From positions 1 to 34,964 of the forward strand of contig NJFT01000322.1 of NCBI GenBank assembly GCA_002221725.1: a DNA stretch of 34,964 bases. Direction: 5' to 3'. The position numbers and the translations under genes were made by a program. Shown in pieces: positions 11,434 to 22,458 of the stretch. The notes under the pieces were generated by a model. That model was not told the DNA's origin, did no database searches, and was given only the letters and a program-made list of their open reading frames with translations. This DNA is from Scedosporium boydii (Eukaryota; Ascomycota; Sordariomycetes; Microascales; Microascaceae). Numbering within the stretch: the first letter of the stretch is position 1; each line of letters begins with the position of its first letter.

Positions 11434-13020
11434 ATGGAGAATATCTTGACATTGTGAGTTTCGTTCTAGTCCGTCCCGGTCTCTCGACAGCGGATCAGAA
11501 CTGACCCTGAGATTTACAGTGTTCGGCGGCTCCGTTCGTGGGTCACCGAAAGCCACAAGACGGGGAATTCCTCTTCCGTAAGTGCCCAAATTTCCTAGTT
11601 ATTTTGGATTACAAGTGGAAATTCTCACGCCGATATGGCTCTAGAACCCCGACAGAGCGAAAGATGCAGACTTGACGGGGAGGCAGCGCATTGACCGCAG
11701 CCGAGCCCTGTGGGATGCCAGCGCAGGAGAAATGCTGGACAAGATGTTGCGCCTTACGAACATGTCTGACACATCACTACACCTTCACCGGTCGTTCTTC
11801 GCTGACATCGTGGCCGCCTCCCTGGGACCTCATCCTGACCTTGAAGACCGAAATCAAGAGAGGTTGATGACATGTTGCGGGTGGAAAAGCTTCATGACTG
11901 ACGACCATACGCCCATCGAGCTCAGTTGGAATTGGTCCTCGAAGGCCAGTACACCAGTAGTTCGGTATTCAGTTGAACCCATTAGCTGGTGGGCAGGCAC
12001 CGCGGAAGACAGGCTCAACACGGCCGCTGGCCCGGCATTGCTTGGCCGAACACTCCCGCTGTCTTGTGATCTCGACTTACAATGGTACCGGCATTTTCTA
12101 GATTCGCTGACTTTGCGGAGCTCGGACCTGGAGGGAGATTTGGACAAGGCGGACTCAAGTTCAGCTTCGCAAACCTTCATTGCGTTTGATCTTCAAGAGG
12201 CGAGCGTAGTAGTGAAATACTACTTCATGCCATCTCGAAGGGCAGCACTTGAGCAGAAATCAAATTTTGAGCTCATTCACAGCGCGATCAGCAAGTTGGC
12301 ACTACCAGAAAACAACTTCCCTACATCTCTGGACATGATTACAGGATACATGGGAATGGCAAACGAATCGGACAAGCTAGTCGCTGAGATCGCAGCCGTA
12401 GATTGCGTAGCTCCCGCTCAGTCACGCATCAAGATCTACGTTCGATCCCGGAACACCACCTTCGCCAGTATGCTAGACTTGATGACATTGGGAGGCCGGC
12501 TGCCTGCATTCACCGAAGCTAATGAGGGATCTCTGCGCGAGCTCTGGTGCGCTGTTTTCGGCATCGACCCAGACAAATTTTCACCGACGGACCGTCTTCC
12601 GGGCCGAGAGCACCGGACAGCTGGGATTCTGTACTACCTGGAACTAAAGGCCAACTCACCAAGGCCCAAAGTGAAGGTGTACCTCCCCGTACGTCATTAC
12701 GCGCACAGCGACGAACAAATTGCGCGTGGCCTGTCCGACTTCCTGAAACGCAGAGACAAAGGCTTGGTAAATCGGTCATACTACGATGGTGTGACTCGGC
12801 TTTGGTAAGTTTAAGTCCTCGACAGTCGCGTAAAACTCCCTTAACAACGCCGATGTCATGCATGCTCTGGCTAACCATTTTCTTTTCCTTTTCACTCTGT
12901 AGCACACATCGAAAACTAGAGGCTGGTCTTGGTTTTCACACCTATGTGTCTTGCGCTGTTGATGGGGATTCGTTGGCTATCACGTCGTACTTTAACCCTG
13001 AGATTTACTACGATCGCTAG
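11434..13020 (+). CDS. DMATS-type aromatic prenyltransferase (ABBA fold)
   Basis: Predicted to transfer a dimethylallyl group to an aromatic amino acid or cyclic dipeptide. Four exons: 11434-11453, 11520-11577, 11645-12804 and 12903-13020, with introns of 66, 67 and 98 nt that all keep frame. Product 451 aa, the usual DMATS size. Visible family features: HTPIELSWNW with the conserved Glu of the active site, VVVKYYFMP, SRIKIYVRSRNTTF followed by TLGG, VKVYLPVRHYAHSDEQ, and GFHTYVSCAV in the last exon; the basic and tyrosine residues that shield the diphosphate lie in these beta strands. The first exon is only 20 nt, so a gene finder could miss it. In sirodesmin biosynthesis a DMATS (SirD) O-prenylates tyrosine; the same role here is inference. 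It shares a promoter region with the C-S lyase. Introns 2 and 3 contain ACGCCGAT elements (11627-11634 and 12847-12854). Confidence 0.92.
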
Positions 13021-13454
13021 GTACATGGTACATTGATTAAGGTATTGTGTGCCAATTTGGTGTTCTAAATTCTATGCTGGCCTGTATATTTCTAGTGGTT
13101 GTTCTCCTCAGTTTTAAACAAGCTCCCTCTTTGATACATGATACAGCGAGTAGGAATCTCCAATGACAATTTGATAAGTTTTCTTCCATTTGAGAACATG
13201 TCACCGGGAACCAGGGGTGACAAATGTGCATCTTGGCGTCCTTTCATGTAAATAGAACGCCGACACCGACGCCGATGTCCTCCGGATACTACCGTCTCCG
13301 CGAAGGAGCTATTGACCCGGAGAGGCCAATCGCTATTGGATATGAATTTTAGCATATGTTCAATTTAGCCCGTAAAACGGTCATGAGTTGATTCTTGCTC
13401 GGCTGGAAAGCTCTACGGCTTGGTCATATCGGCACACTCTCTTCACAGCATCTT
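13021..13454 (+). promoter_or_regulatory. P450 upstream region with tandem CCGAC/CCGAT element
   Basis: Spacer between the prenyltransferase stop and the P450 start. At 13257-13280 the plus strand carries GCCGACACCGACGCCGATGT, three NCCGAY hexamers in a row, about 180 bp before the P450 ATG. CGCCGATGTC at 13270-13279 is repeated exactly at 12848-12857 inside the last prenyltransferase intron. A regulator-binding role is inferred from recurrence only. Confidence 0.45.
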
Positions 13455-15435
13455 ATGGAGGTCGTAATCCCACCATTCATTGCACGACTGCTCGTGCCGG
13501 TCTCCATAGCCGCGGGCGTCTGGATCACAGGACCTAGCCTTCTGCGCCTTCTTCAGGCCGGAATTGACGTTCGTTTCTTTTGCTTTTCCCCTTCCTTTTT
13601 TGGTATTTTCTTTTCGTGGCTTTCGGCGTCATGGAAAGTACAAGAAAGCCGTTGTTGACCTAATCACTAATTTTATTGGAAGAAAAGGCGCTACTCGCTA
13701 CCTCGAAACAGATACGAGATCAGGATGGTCGCCATATTCCTGGCCCTTCATGGCGATGGCCTGACGGACAGTGCATTGAGAAGTTCATCTATGGTAGAGA
13801 AAAGAGTATGGAATGGGAAACATACGGATCGACGTATCGAATATGGGCCGGCACAGCTCCGGAGATGTCAGTTTAAGACAAAAATCCCTTGAGAGCAAGC
13901 AGTAGCGGCGATCTGGATCCCATGCTAATCCAGAGAATTTGGTACAGAATCATCAGCCAGCCAGAAGATATACGGGTTTTCCATTCCGACTCCAATAAGC
14001 ATGAAAAGGCGCGGTCAAGTAACGCCGGGTGGTTGTTCCATCAATTGATGGGTGATTGCATGGGCCTTATTAACGGCACAAGATGGAAGAAGCTGCGGAG
14101 TGAGTTCGAAGGGCCATTTCTGCATCGAAATGTCACCGAAGCCAGCCCAGCAGTGGATCAATTTGCCGCAGAATATGTGGAAACTATAGGAAACGGCCAT
14201 TCAGACGAATTCGCCATGGAAGCCTCCAAGATAGTTTCCAGGTATCCCTTTTTCAGCGTTGCTCAATGGCTTTACGGACCCCTCAATGACGACGAAAAGG
14301 AGAGACTGTGGGAGATCGGGGGCAAGAGTCTCTCCATGATGGGATACGTTCTCTCTGGTGGTCTCTTTCGATTCTCCATCGCACCGTACCTTTATAGAAA
14401 GGCCATGCGAGACTTGGAGGATTTCCGTGCTTCCTGGACTGCATTCAACGAAACCATGTATCATTCCAGAAGTTCCCTTGAGCGTCGATTTCCTATCATA
14501 GATATTTGGCAAGAAGTTATTGACGACAGGATATCAAAGCAAGAAGTTTGTCTCACGGTGTTATTTCCCCCAACTGTCTTTGCTTTGCTAACTACATGGG
14601 TAGGCTCTCCAAACCCTTAGCGAGATTCTGTTTGCAAACTTAGACGTGTCGACTCATACCTTTTCTTGGATGGCCATATTTCTATCGAGAAATACTGTTA
14701 TTCAAACGGAGCTTCGAGAGGAGGTTCGCGCACATAAACATGAGCTGGTCGAATATATGAGTCGCAAGGATTCGCTACTCAGATACTGTGTTCTTGAGAC
14801 ACTGCGGCTCCGGCCCTTCACAGGTAGGTCGGGTCCTCGATCGCTTATCTTTCTCACTCTACCTCCTCTGTTCACTGAGCTAAAAGCAGATATTTGCACA
14901 GCGTTTTCGATCCCAGAAAGCTCCCCAGAGGACAAGATTCTTGGCGGGTTCTTCGTTCCGCGTAACGTGAGTCCCGCCACCTGCTTCAATATTGTTTCTA
15001 GTTGTTGTACATGTAAAGTGGAAATCGTTGGGTTGCTTGCTTACCCGAAAGCCTTCATATGATAGACGTCGGTCGTGGTTGATGCACTCCGTTTGAACTG
15101 CAATAGCTCATTCTGGGGCGAAAAGGCCGACTCATTCTCGCCCGAGAGGTTCCGAAATATCAGGGCGACAGATGTATGTCCAACAGAATCTTCTATTAAA
15201 ATTCGAGCACTAACATTGCCAAACCAAGCTCCGATACAATATGTTCACCTTTGGATTTGGCGCCAGGAAGTGCCTCGGCCAGTATTCCGCAGAAGCCATG
15301 ATGAAGTACTTTTTCTACCATCTCATTGAGACTTACGAATTGAGCGTGCCTGAAGGGGACGAAGATGGAGATGCACTGTCAAGAGACACCTGGGTACCAA
15401 TAACGAAGGCACGGATTTGTATGAAGAGATTGTAA
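13455..15435 (+). CDS. Cytochrome P450 (GliC/GliF-like), 5' structure uncertain
   Basis: Likely hydroxylates the diketopiperazine alpha carbons to set up glutathione addition. Best model, seven exons: 13455-13568, 13712-13866, 13948-14545, 14604-14823, 14902-14966, 15066-15173 and 15229-15435, 488 aa. An N-terminal hydrophobic anchor ([15 protein letters not shown]) is followed by [13 protein letters not shown], the [10 protein letters not shown]-helix, the I-helix segment [11 protein letters not shown] (an atypical AGxDT), ExxR as ETLR, and the heme loop [10 protein letters not shown] with Cys434. Introns 2-6 (81, 58, 78, 99, 55 nt) are clean. Intron 1 is doubtful. A 143-nt intron (13569-13711) or a 74-nt one (13638-13711) both keep frame. 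However, bases 13639-13711 also encode a P450-like helix in another frame (beginning [12 protein letters not shown]) that would join only with a 1-nt shift. The short length (488 against about 510) would fit lost sequence there. Confidence 0.85.
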
Positions 15436-15688
15436 CCGGGAAAAGCAGTGTTTTTTGCAAAGACCACGTTGCCCCTTTATTCTTATTCTTCCTGCCTTTT
15501 TTTGTAGCACCTTTTCTGAGATCTTTACCAGCTATCCGAGACAGTTTTAGTGCAACACATCGCTTCAGAGACTGTAGGAGCTACTGGGGAATTGCCACTT
15601 GAGAATTCATTTGTTCGGGAAGCTTATTACACCTGGTTTATTGAGCAAGACTACCTAATAAGGTGGGTGCAATGTTGGAAGTAAACGT

Positions 15689-16553
15689 TCAAGCTTCTGC
15701 AAGATCCTTTTCTTTCAACTCCTCCTCCGACAATCCAAATCTCGCCACACGATAGAGCGCCTTCGCGACAGGCGGGAGGCTACTTACCCTCTCGCTCCAT
15801 TTCTTCAAGTTAGGCCACTCGTTGAAGTCTATATCCGCCGTCGCGGCGACGCCTTCGTTTGCCAAAGGATAGATGGCAAAGTCGGCAATGGTAGGGCGGT
15901 CAGGAATGGCCACGTACGTTTGTCCCGGCTCGCTGAGGCGCTTTTCCAGGAAGTTGTACTCGGATTTGATGGAGTTGACAAAGACTTGAAGGGCATCGGC
16001 GATGGCAATCGGGCGGGGAATCTTGAGGAGCAGCCACCATTTCCCAGTGGCGCCGAGCCCTGCCGTGTATGACATGAGCCAGTTCATGATGATGGTGCGC
16101 TCGCAGAGATCCCTGCCTTTATAGAGACCCTCCGTGTCGTACTTATCTGCGAGATAGTACAGAGCCGCTGAGCTTTCGAATACGTTCATTCGTTGGGTCT
16201 TGCCTGAGACTGTCTTGTATACCTCGACGTCCTCGATGGCCGGCACCATCTTGTATGGGTTGACCTCGTGGAACCATGTTTCGTTGGAGGTTGACTTAAT
16301 TATGTGGATTTCGTGGGGGATTTTCAGTGCCTCGATAAGCATTAGTGGCTTTACAGAGTTTGCCGTGGATGTCGGGCTTGCTAGTTGTGGAGAGAACTAG
16401 TTGTCAACTACCTGGGTAACGATGATGATGATGTCGGACAGGGGAGTTAAGCTGGATTAGAATTTCAAACTCACCTTTCTTGACATACAGCACCAGCCGA
16501 TCGTCAGGGATCGGCGGTCGCTTGCTAAGATCTTCGGGACCGTCGGTGGCCAT
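15689..16553 (-). CDS. gliG-like: Glutathione S-transferase (GliG-like)
   Basis: Predicted to add two glutathione molecules to the oxidised diketopiperazine, the source of both ETP sulfurs. Two exons, 16553-16475 and 16380-15689, with a 94-nt intron (GTGAGT...ACTAG). Product 256 aa. The N-terminal thioredoxin-like domain runs LVLYVKKASPTSTANSVKPLMLIEALKI, and the intron splits it just before the Ser/Asn-rich active-site turn. The glutathione-binding VNPYKMVPAIED and NVFESSAALYYLADKY follow at about residues 55-100. The C-terminal helical domain contains PDRPTIADFAIYP, the usual GST motif II. Without the first exon the thiol-binding strand would be missing, so the 16553 start is favoured. It converges with the P450 gene (253 bp between stops; nothing seen there). 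Confidence 0.92.
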
Positions 16554-17081
16554 TTTTGGAGGACTTCGTTAATTGATTTTTGATTGCAATTGTTGGATTA
16601 GGTAACGGACATAAGAATGAGGTGCAAGATTTCTTCTGGGTTATTACGAGTACGAAATGGGCCAGAGGTTGCGACGTTGTAGCCTTAAGCCAACAGCCGC
16701 TCGTCGGAGAAATATGGACGTTGTACTTCTCGGGCTCGGTCGCTGTGGGTGCGGATGCTTATCACTGTGGAACGGAAGCCGAAGAATACACTCCGGCGCA
16801 TGTCTGTCGGCGAAGAGCGAGATTGGCGCCTGACTTAAAGTGAACACGTTCGAAAAGATTTAGAGCATTTGCACAGCATTGAGAGGCCTAATTGCCAGCG
16901 GAATTGATTTAAATAAATATGGATATATCGCTCGATTATCAGAATTCTTTCTATTATTTGAGGATGTGGTACGCTCATGAGAGTGTTCATGGGAAATGTA
17001 TTAGTAGTCCATGTCCGGCTCATGCCGACCAAAATAAAGTGTAATTTAACAGTTTTATAACAGCAAAATAAACCCGGTTCT
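16554..17081 (-). promoter_or_regulatory. GST upstream region; no gene seen
   Basis: This 528-bp spacer between the GST start and the MFS stop contains only short antisense frames without recognisable domains. GC-rich half-sites such as GTCGGAG (16704-16710), CTCGGTCG and GTCGGCGA occur, but no full tandem NCCGAY copy was seen. The right half (16890-17060) is AT-rich and probably holds the MFS 3' end and polyadenylation signals. Confidence 0.4.
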
Positions 17082-18899
17082 TCAAGAACTCGTCTTCTCC
17101 GTCTTCTCCATCTTCTGCTTTGTCGATTTCCATTCAGTACCCAAGGCGCCCACCATCGCGGCCGCAGCTAGACCAGCGGCGATCATAAACGTAGTCGAAA
17201 GTGCCTTGGCGTAGACAGGAAGGACAGTTGCACGATCCGAATCGCTCAAAAGATGCAAGAACTCAGTTGCTCCCTCATGAAGCAGCGCAGCTGCGTCTAG
17301 GTGTGGCAAGGCAGCCGAAACGCCGGACACGAGCCGGCTTTGCAGCTGGTTCTGCGAGATGGAAACAAAAATAGCTCCACCAAGCATTTGAGAAAGATTC
17401 ATCAGGGCGACGCCAAATGACACGTCGGTTTCTGGCAGAATAGCCTGTACGACGATTAAAGGCTGTTGGAGGCAAAACCCGATTCCAAGGCCAAGAAGGA
17501 CCTGGTACCCTATCCATTCTTTGCTTGGGGTATCCACGCCGAATGTTGAAAGTAGGCCAGCGCCGACTGAGGCCAAGATAGGCCCTAGAATCATTGACGG
17601 GTTGTAATAACCGACGGCACTTGTTAATATGCCTGATAGGATGGACATGACGAAAAAGCCGAGGATCAACGGAAGTAGCATAACTCCCGACCTAACGGCG
17701 CTCGCGCCCTTGACAGCTTGGAAATAGATGGGGAGGTATGTGACCGCGACGAACATGGCGCCAGAAGTTGTCATGGCGAATAGGGCAGAGAAGCATACAC
17801 TTCGCCTTTTCACAATCGTGACGGGAATCGTGGCGGATTTCGGGAAAGTAACCTGGCTTCCGACAAATGCCAAAAAGAGAACGCCGAAAACGACAAGCAA
17901 GGCAATGACTCTCCCATCGCTCCACGGGTATATGGAGCCGCCCCATTGCAGGGCCAAGACTAGGCAGACAAGAGACGCGATGACGACAATGAGCTCCGGG
18001 ATTCGTATATGCTTGACCTTCTGGGGCAGGCTCCACGACGCGTATGCAGCGTTGGTGGGTGTTCGCACAAACAACAGCACAACAACCACGGTCACGAGCC
18101 CGATGGGAATGTTGATGATGAAGCACCACCTCCAGGTCGGCCCATCCGCAAACACACCACCAAGAAATGGCCCCACAAGACTGGCAATGCCAAACGTCCC
18201 GGTCATAAGTCCCAATAACGCAGGCCGTTTTTCCAATGGTGCGGAATGGACCAAAACGAGCGTGGACCCGGGGAATATGCCGGCGGCACCGACGCCCGCC
18301 ACTGCGCGCCCGACAATGAGAGCTGATGAGTTCGGCGCGGCGCTGCAGATTATCGATCCGATCTCGAACAATGCAATGGCTGCGAGGAATACTATCTTTA
18401 CCGAGAAAACACTGTAGAGCTTCCCGTACGCGAGTTGAAATGTAGACGCCGTGAGCAGGTAGCCTGCCGTGTACCACCCAACATCGTCGAGCGCACGGAA
18501 CTCATCGGATATTTTGGGTACCGCCGTTGTGAGAATTGTTTGGTCCTGAACACGGCGTCGAGTCCGTCGTCATTAGCAAATCCTACGATAATCTATTACG
18601 GTGCATGGGTGAGGCAGCTCACAAAAAAAAAAAAAAAAAAGAAAGAAAGAAAAACGTACCAGGCCACAGAGAAATAGAGCCAAACACAGAGAGACAACAA
18701 CCATTCCCAGCCGCCAATTGCTTTTGGGATATATGTCGCTACTTTTCCTGCTAGCAGCTTCATTTTCAGAGTCTACCGGCAAGCGTTCCGTGTCCTCCTT
18801 CGTCGGCTTTTCGATCGTTTTCACGGCTGTATCCGGTGGCGATGGATCTTGAAATGATGTGCGAGGTTCATCGCTTGTTATTTGGGGTAGAATAGCCAT
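17082..18899 (-). CDS. gliA-like: MFS exporter, DHA2-type 14-TMS (GliA-like)
   Basis: Predicted plasma-membrane drug:H+ antiporter exporting the cluster product. Two exons, 18899-18660 and 18545-17082. The 114-nt intron (GTACGT...TTCAG) contains an 18-nt poly(A) run on the plus strand. Product 567 aa. A hydrophilic N-terminus of about 65 residues precedes TM1, which the intron splits: CLALFLCGL joins DQTILTTAVP, the DHA2 motif D. Later motifs are WYTAGYLLT, the motif-A-like region, GRAVAGVGAAGIFPGS (motif B), and a long series of hydrophobic helices ending in a charged tail. The ATG at 18899 has a purine at -3 and G at +4; an upstream in-frame ATG at 18962 adds 21 residues and is less likely. 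It is divergent from the cyclotransferase gene, so export and sulfur processing may share a promoter. Confidence 0.93.
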
Positions 18900-19397
18900 G
18901 CCCGCGACGAAATCGAAAATTTGACTTAACAAGAATAGTTTGCGCGACCGTCGAAGACACACAGAATAGGTTCATCTAGGTGCACTGTTGTGGATGCATG
19001 GGAACTTGCGAAGGGCTGAAGCGATGTCACCTTCGAATCGAACGAAGCGAAACAACACAGAAAGGGAGGAAGGCCGCAGTTCCCCGAACTCTAGCGTCCA
19101 TGGAGAATTTCTCGGAGACTTTAACGGATACATTTTCGGCGACTATGTGGAATATTGTGGCTGCCGGCCGTGGAGACCCTGAATGGCGCTCCGGTCATTG
19201 TCCCTCCGGGTCCTTTTCATCTCTCCCACGCGCAATCAAGTTGCCGCGGATTTGATGCCCCAAACACGAAACGGACTAAAACGGAAAAAGAGAGACATGG
19301 CTGAAGCGAGAGATGAGGTAGCTCCCCGACTGTTGCTGTGAGGCTTGAAACATGCCAATCCACAAGTCCCGCCTCTTACACATTTGAATTTTGAACA
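18900..19397. promoter_or_regulatory. Bidirectional promoter region between MFS exporter and cyclotransferase
   Basis: This 498-bp spacer separates divergent starts at 18899 (minus) and 19398 (plus). It holds TTTCGGCGACT (near 19134) and other CGG-containing half-sites but no clear tandem element. Short open frames here (for example 18980-19255) have no recognised domain. Confidence 0.45.
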
Positions 19398-20272
19398 ATG
19401 GCATCGACGATGGACCATCTCTGGTATTTTGCCTATGGCTCTAACATGTCAGTCGACGTCTTCACGAAGAGGCGAAAGATAGCTCCTATCAGCTATGCTG
19501 CAGCCCAAATAGAGACGCTCTCATTATGTTTCAATGTTATGGGCGTCCCGTATGTTGATCCCGGCATGGGAGGTCTGAGAGCTATCGACAATACGCAGGG
19601 AGGACTGGCGGGTGCTCCCGTAATAGGAGTCGCATACGAATTGACCCCCGAGGACATGAACAGAGTTATCATCAGCGAGGGGTGAGTATCTAAGGGGCGC
19701 CGCTGGATTCTTGCAAGGCCAGTTGATTCATTTCCACGGGACTAAAAATTATTTCAAGCGGAGGAATCGCCTACAAAGTGGTTACGGCTGAGGCGACATT
19801 ACTTTCGGATAAAACCAAAGTCTCTGTCGTCACTCTGATGGCTCGACATGCTGTTGGCAGGGCATATGAGCGACTTCCCTCTGTCCGGTATATGGTAAGT
19901 GTCAAAATCATATCAATCCTTCTGTAAGGGGTAGCCGAGATCAACGTCCAATAACCGTCTTCTACCCATCAGTCACTATTAATTCGAGGTGCTCAAGACC
20001 AGTCTCTTCCAGACGATTATCAGCGAATACTGTCCTCTCAACTCACTTTCCAACCAAAGAATACATGGAGGTATCGACTAGGGAGCTTGCTGTTTCTCTC
20101 ATTCTGGCTAAGGGTAGCCGGCTGGATTGAGAGGGGGGTTCATAAGTATAAGAGCGCCGATGGACATGTTCCGGTATGGTTCTTGAAGATCTTCGACATT
20201 CTTTTGTGGACGATGTGGGGTTATCATGACTATGTACATAGCAAGTTATTCGGGCGTGGGGACGGAAGATGA
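19398..20272 (+). CDS. gliK-like: Gamma-glutamyl cyclotransferase-like protein (GliK-like)
   Basis: Predicted to remove the gamma-glutamyl groups from the bis-glutathionyl intermediate. Three exons: 19398-19681, 19759-19894 and 19973-20272, with introns of 77 and 78 nt (GTGAGT...CAAG; GTAAGT...CATCAG). Product 239 aa. The substrate-binding loop YFAYGSNM is at residues 10-17, and the catalytic glutamate is expected in SEGGGIAYK, which is only formed when exons 1 and 2 are joined. The C-terminal third has a hydrophobic stretch (LGSLLFLSFWLRVAGWIERG) that may be membrane-associated, as seen in many fungal relatives. It converges tail-to-tail with the dipeptidase (113 bp), which should act on its product. 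Confidence 0.92.
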
Positions 20273-20385
20273 AGAATCACGCAATGTAAACTGACTCTAG
20301 TGCCAACAAGAGGAAAGGTCATGGCGACGTCGTATTGACAAGTTTCATGGCTTTGCAATATTTCCCGGCAGGAGCTTCCATTTCC

Positions 20386-22010
20386 TTAGCTTCCGCTTCG
20401 CTCTCGAATCGTATCTGCCTGCGTCCTTGCCCCTTCGTGCGGCTCTGCGTCTGGGTATTCTCGCATCACGAAATCTCGCATATTCGGACCCCATAATTGC
20501 TTGACCCTATCTTCCAGGACTGATTCGCCAGAAAGAGACTTGGCCACATCCTCGACTGCACGCAGTACGCGGATTACATTGAGGCCAATGACCTTCTCAA
20601 CATCTTGACGGGATATTCCGCGACTCCGCATCCGCGCCACTAACCGAGGCAGCTTCGAAACATCCTCCAAACCGGCCACAGCTTTCACCATTCCATCATA
20701 ATCAGACCCGAGACCCAGATGATCGTACCCTATCCGTTTCCCCACATATATGATATGGTCTATCAACGTGTCGATGTCTGCCATGTCTGGATCTTCGTGC
20801 GTCAGGTTTGGAATAAAGCTGATCATGATGACGCCTCCGTTATGCTTCAGTTTATCGAGCACACGGTCTGGTACGTTTCGTGGATGAGGTACAATCCCGT
20901 AGCTAGAGATGTTTGCGAGGTCGCAAGTTAATAAATCAGCCATCGCCGTTTATTGCCCCGATAAGGATCGGCATAACCATTTCTTGAGAGGATTGACTTA
21001 CACTGACGAGTGAGAGAAGATCACCGGGGCGGCCGAGATCTCGATGGCGGCCAACATGGCAGCCTCACTCGTATGAGACAGGTCGATAATCCTAAAAAGG
21101 GGGGAGATGTCATTGGCTCATGCCCTACTCGGGAATGCCTGCCTGCTGGGCTCACCGACACCCTTACATTCCAATGCGATTCATCTCTCGAATCAAAGCC
21201 TTCCCTTCATCTGATAGGCCATGGTGATTTGGGGCGGCAGAGGTCTAGGAATACAAAAACTATGTTAGCATCGATGAATATTCTCCGCCAACTCGATTGT
21301 GGCAGGAGAAATAGGCTCTCAGCCTGGAAGCAGAGAGAACCGACCGCACTATCAGCATAGAGATTATTCTTGCTGTGGGCGAGCGTAACATAGCGCACCC
21401 CGAGCTTGTGATAAATGCGCAGAATGCTGGAGCTATTTCCAATCTGATGAAGACCCTCCACTCCAATGAGACTGGCACATTTCCCCTGGTTGAATATCTT
21501 CATAATGTCATCCGCGCGGTGAACCATGGCCATATTGTCGGAGTATAGATCTACGATCCGGAGTAAGACATCTATTTGCTGGAGAGTGTCCCGGACGGCC
21601 TCGAAGTGGATAGCGTCATCGGCAAAGTTATCTTCTTGAGGACTGCGGATCCATTCTCTTAGTTCTCTGCATTGCAAGGGTACGGAGGGTGGGCAGGAGA
21701 TGCGTATGGGTCAAGGAAAACTACCAGTCGACGTAGACGCTCCAAAATGCTCCCCCGAGCTTCCCCTGGACGAGCCTCTTCAGGTCCATGTGGCCGGCGA
21801 GGTTTCTCTGACGTCCAAACCGCTCGTCCAGTTTGTTGTCATAGTAGCCGCGTATCAAATGCATCCAGTCATTGTGGCCATCTAATTGTAAAGATCAGCA
21901 ATAGGCCAAGATTTGCCATTAAAAAAGTCAAGGCAAAGATATACTGTACCTATGAATGGGGTATTGGATAGGATCTCCAGCGCCTCCGTGAGGTAAGAGT
22001 CCGAGTCCAT
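20386..22010 (-). CDS. gliJ-like: Membrane-dipeptidase-family metallopeptidase (GliJ-like)
   Basis: Predicted to remove glycine from the Cys-Gly adducts left by the cyclotransferase. Six exons: 22010-21950, 21881-21725, 21642-21345, 21244-21168, 21091-21002 and 20902-20386, with introns of 68, 82, 100, 76 and 99 nt. Product 399 aa. All zinc-ligand motifs of renal-dipeptidase (M19) enzymes are present: DGHND at the exon 1/2 join, GVEGLHQI, IDLSHTS at the exon 4/5 join, and FSHSS near the exon 5/6 join. HLGLGSDYDG is the conserved C-terminal active-site Asp region. In intron 2 the obvious acceptor near 21663 would create a stop; the one at 21643 gives SVYVDCPQEDNFADD and is preferred. No signal peptide was seen, unlike secreted family members, which fits a cytosolic pathway role. 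Confidence 0.92.
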
Positions 22011-22458
22011 GGTCAAAAACCAAACCTGAATTCAAGTCGGCGCTAGTTAAAAGTGGGATCTGCCAGAAAGTAGGCTATCAGGATGTGGATGAAGGAAGGA
22101 TAGAGAATACTACCTCTGAAAACTAGGATATGCCGCCCTCAAGTCGGATATGCCTGGGCCGCCGATGGCGCCATCCGAATTGCTCGCCGGCCGGAAAATA
22201 AATATGAATACTTCAAGTGGCACTCCACCGCCAAGACGCCGACGCCGATCCCGATGTGGGCTTGACCGTACCCGACCAACACTTTCATTTCAAGCCGCCT
22301 TTAGGAAATTTGGACGGCAGTATCCCACTCTTTAAATCGGTCGCCCAACCCCGACATTGCTATTGGCGAATTTCTAATTTATTGGTATTATCTTTCCAAC
22401 TTCCCATTTCTCAAGAAACAACACCTTTCTTCTGTATACTCAACCAGCACGAAATGGT
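22011..22458. promoter_or_regulatory. Bidirectional promoter region between dipeptidase and methyltransferase
   Basis: This 448-bp spacer separates divergent starts. At 22236-22259 the plus strand reads ACGCCGACGCCGATCCCGAT and then GTGG: three consecutive NCCGAY hexamers, very like the P450 promoter element at 13257-13280. The element is about 200 bp from either start codon, so one site could serve both genes. No coding sequence was recognised. Confidence 0.5.

Noticed and set aside
21643..21724. Stop codon created at the dipeptidase exon 2/3 join
   Set aside because: It arises only if the acceptor near 21663 is used. The acceptor at 21643 gives a continuous, family-like sequence.
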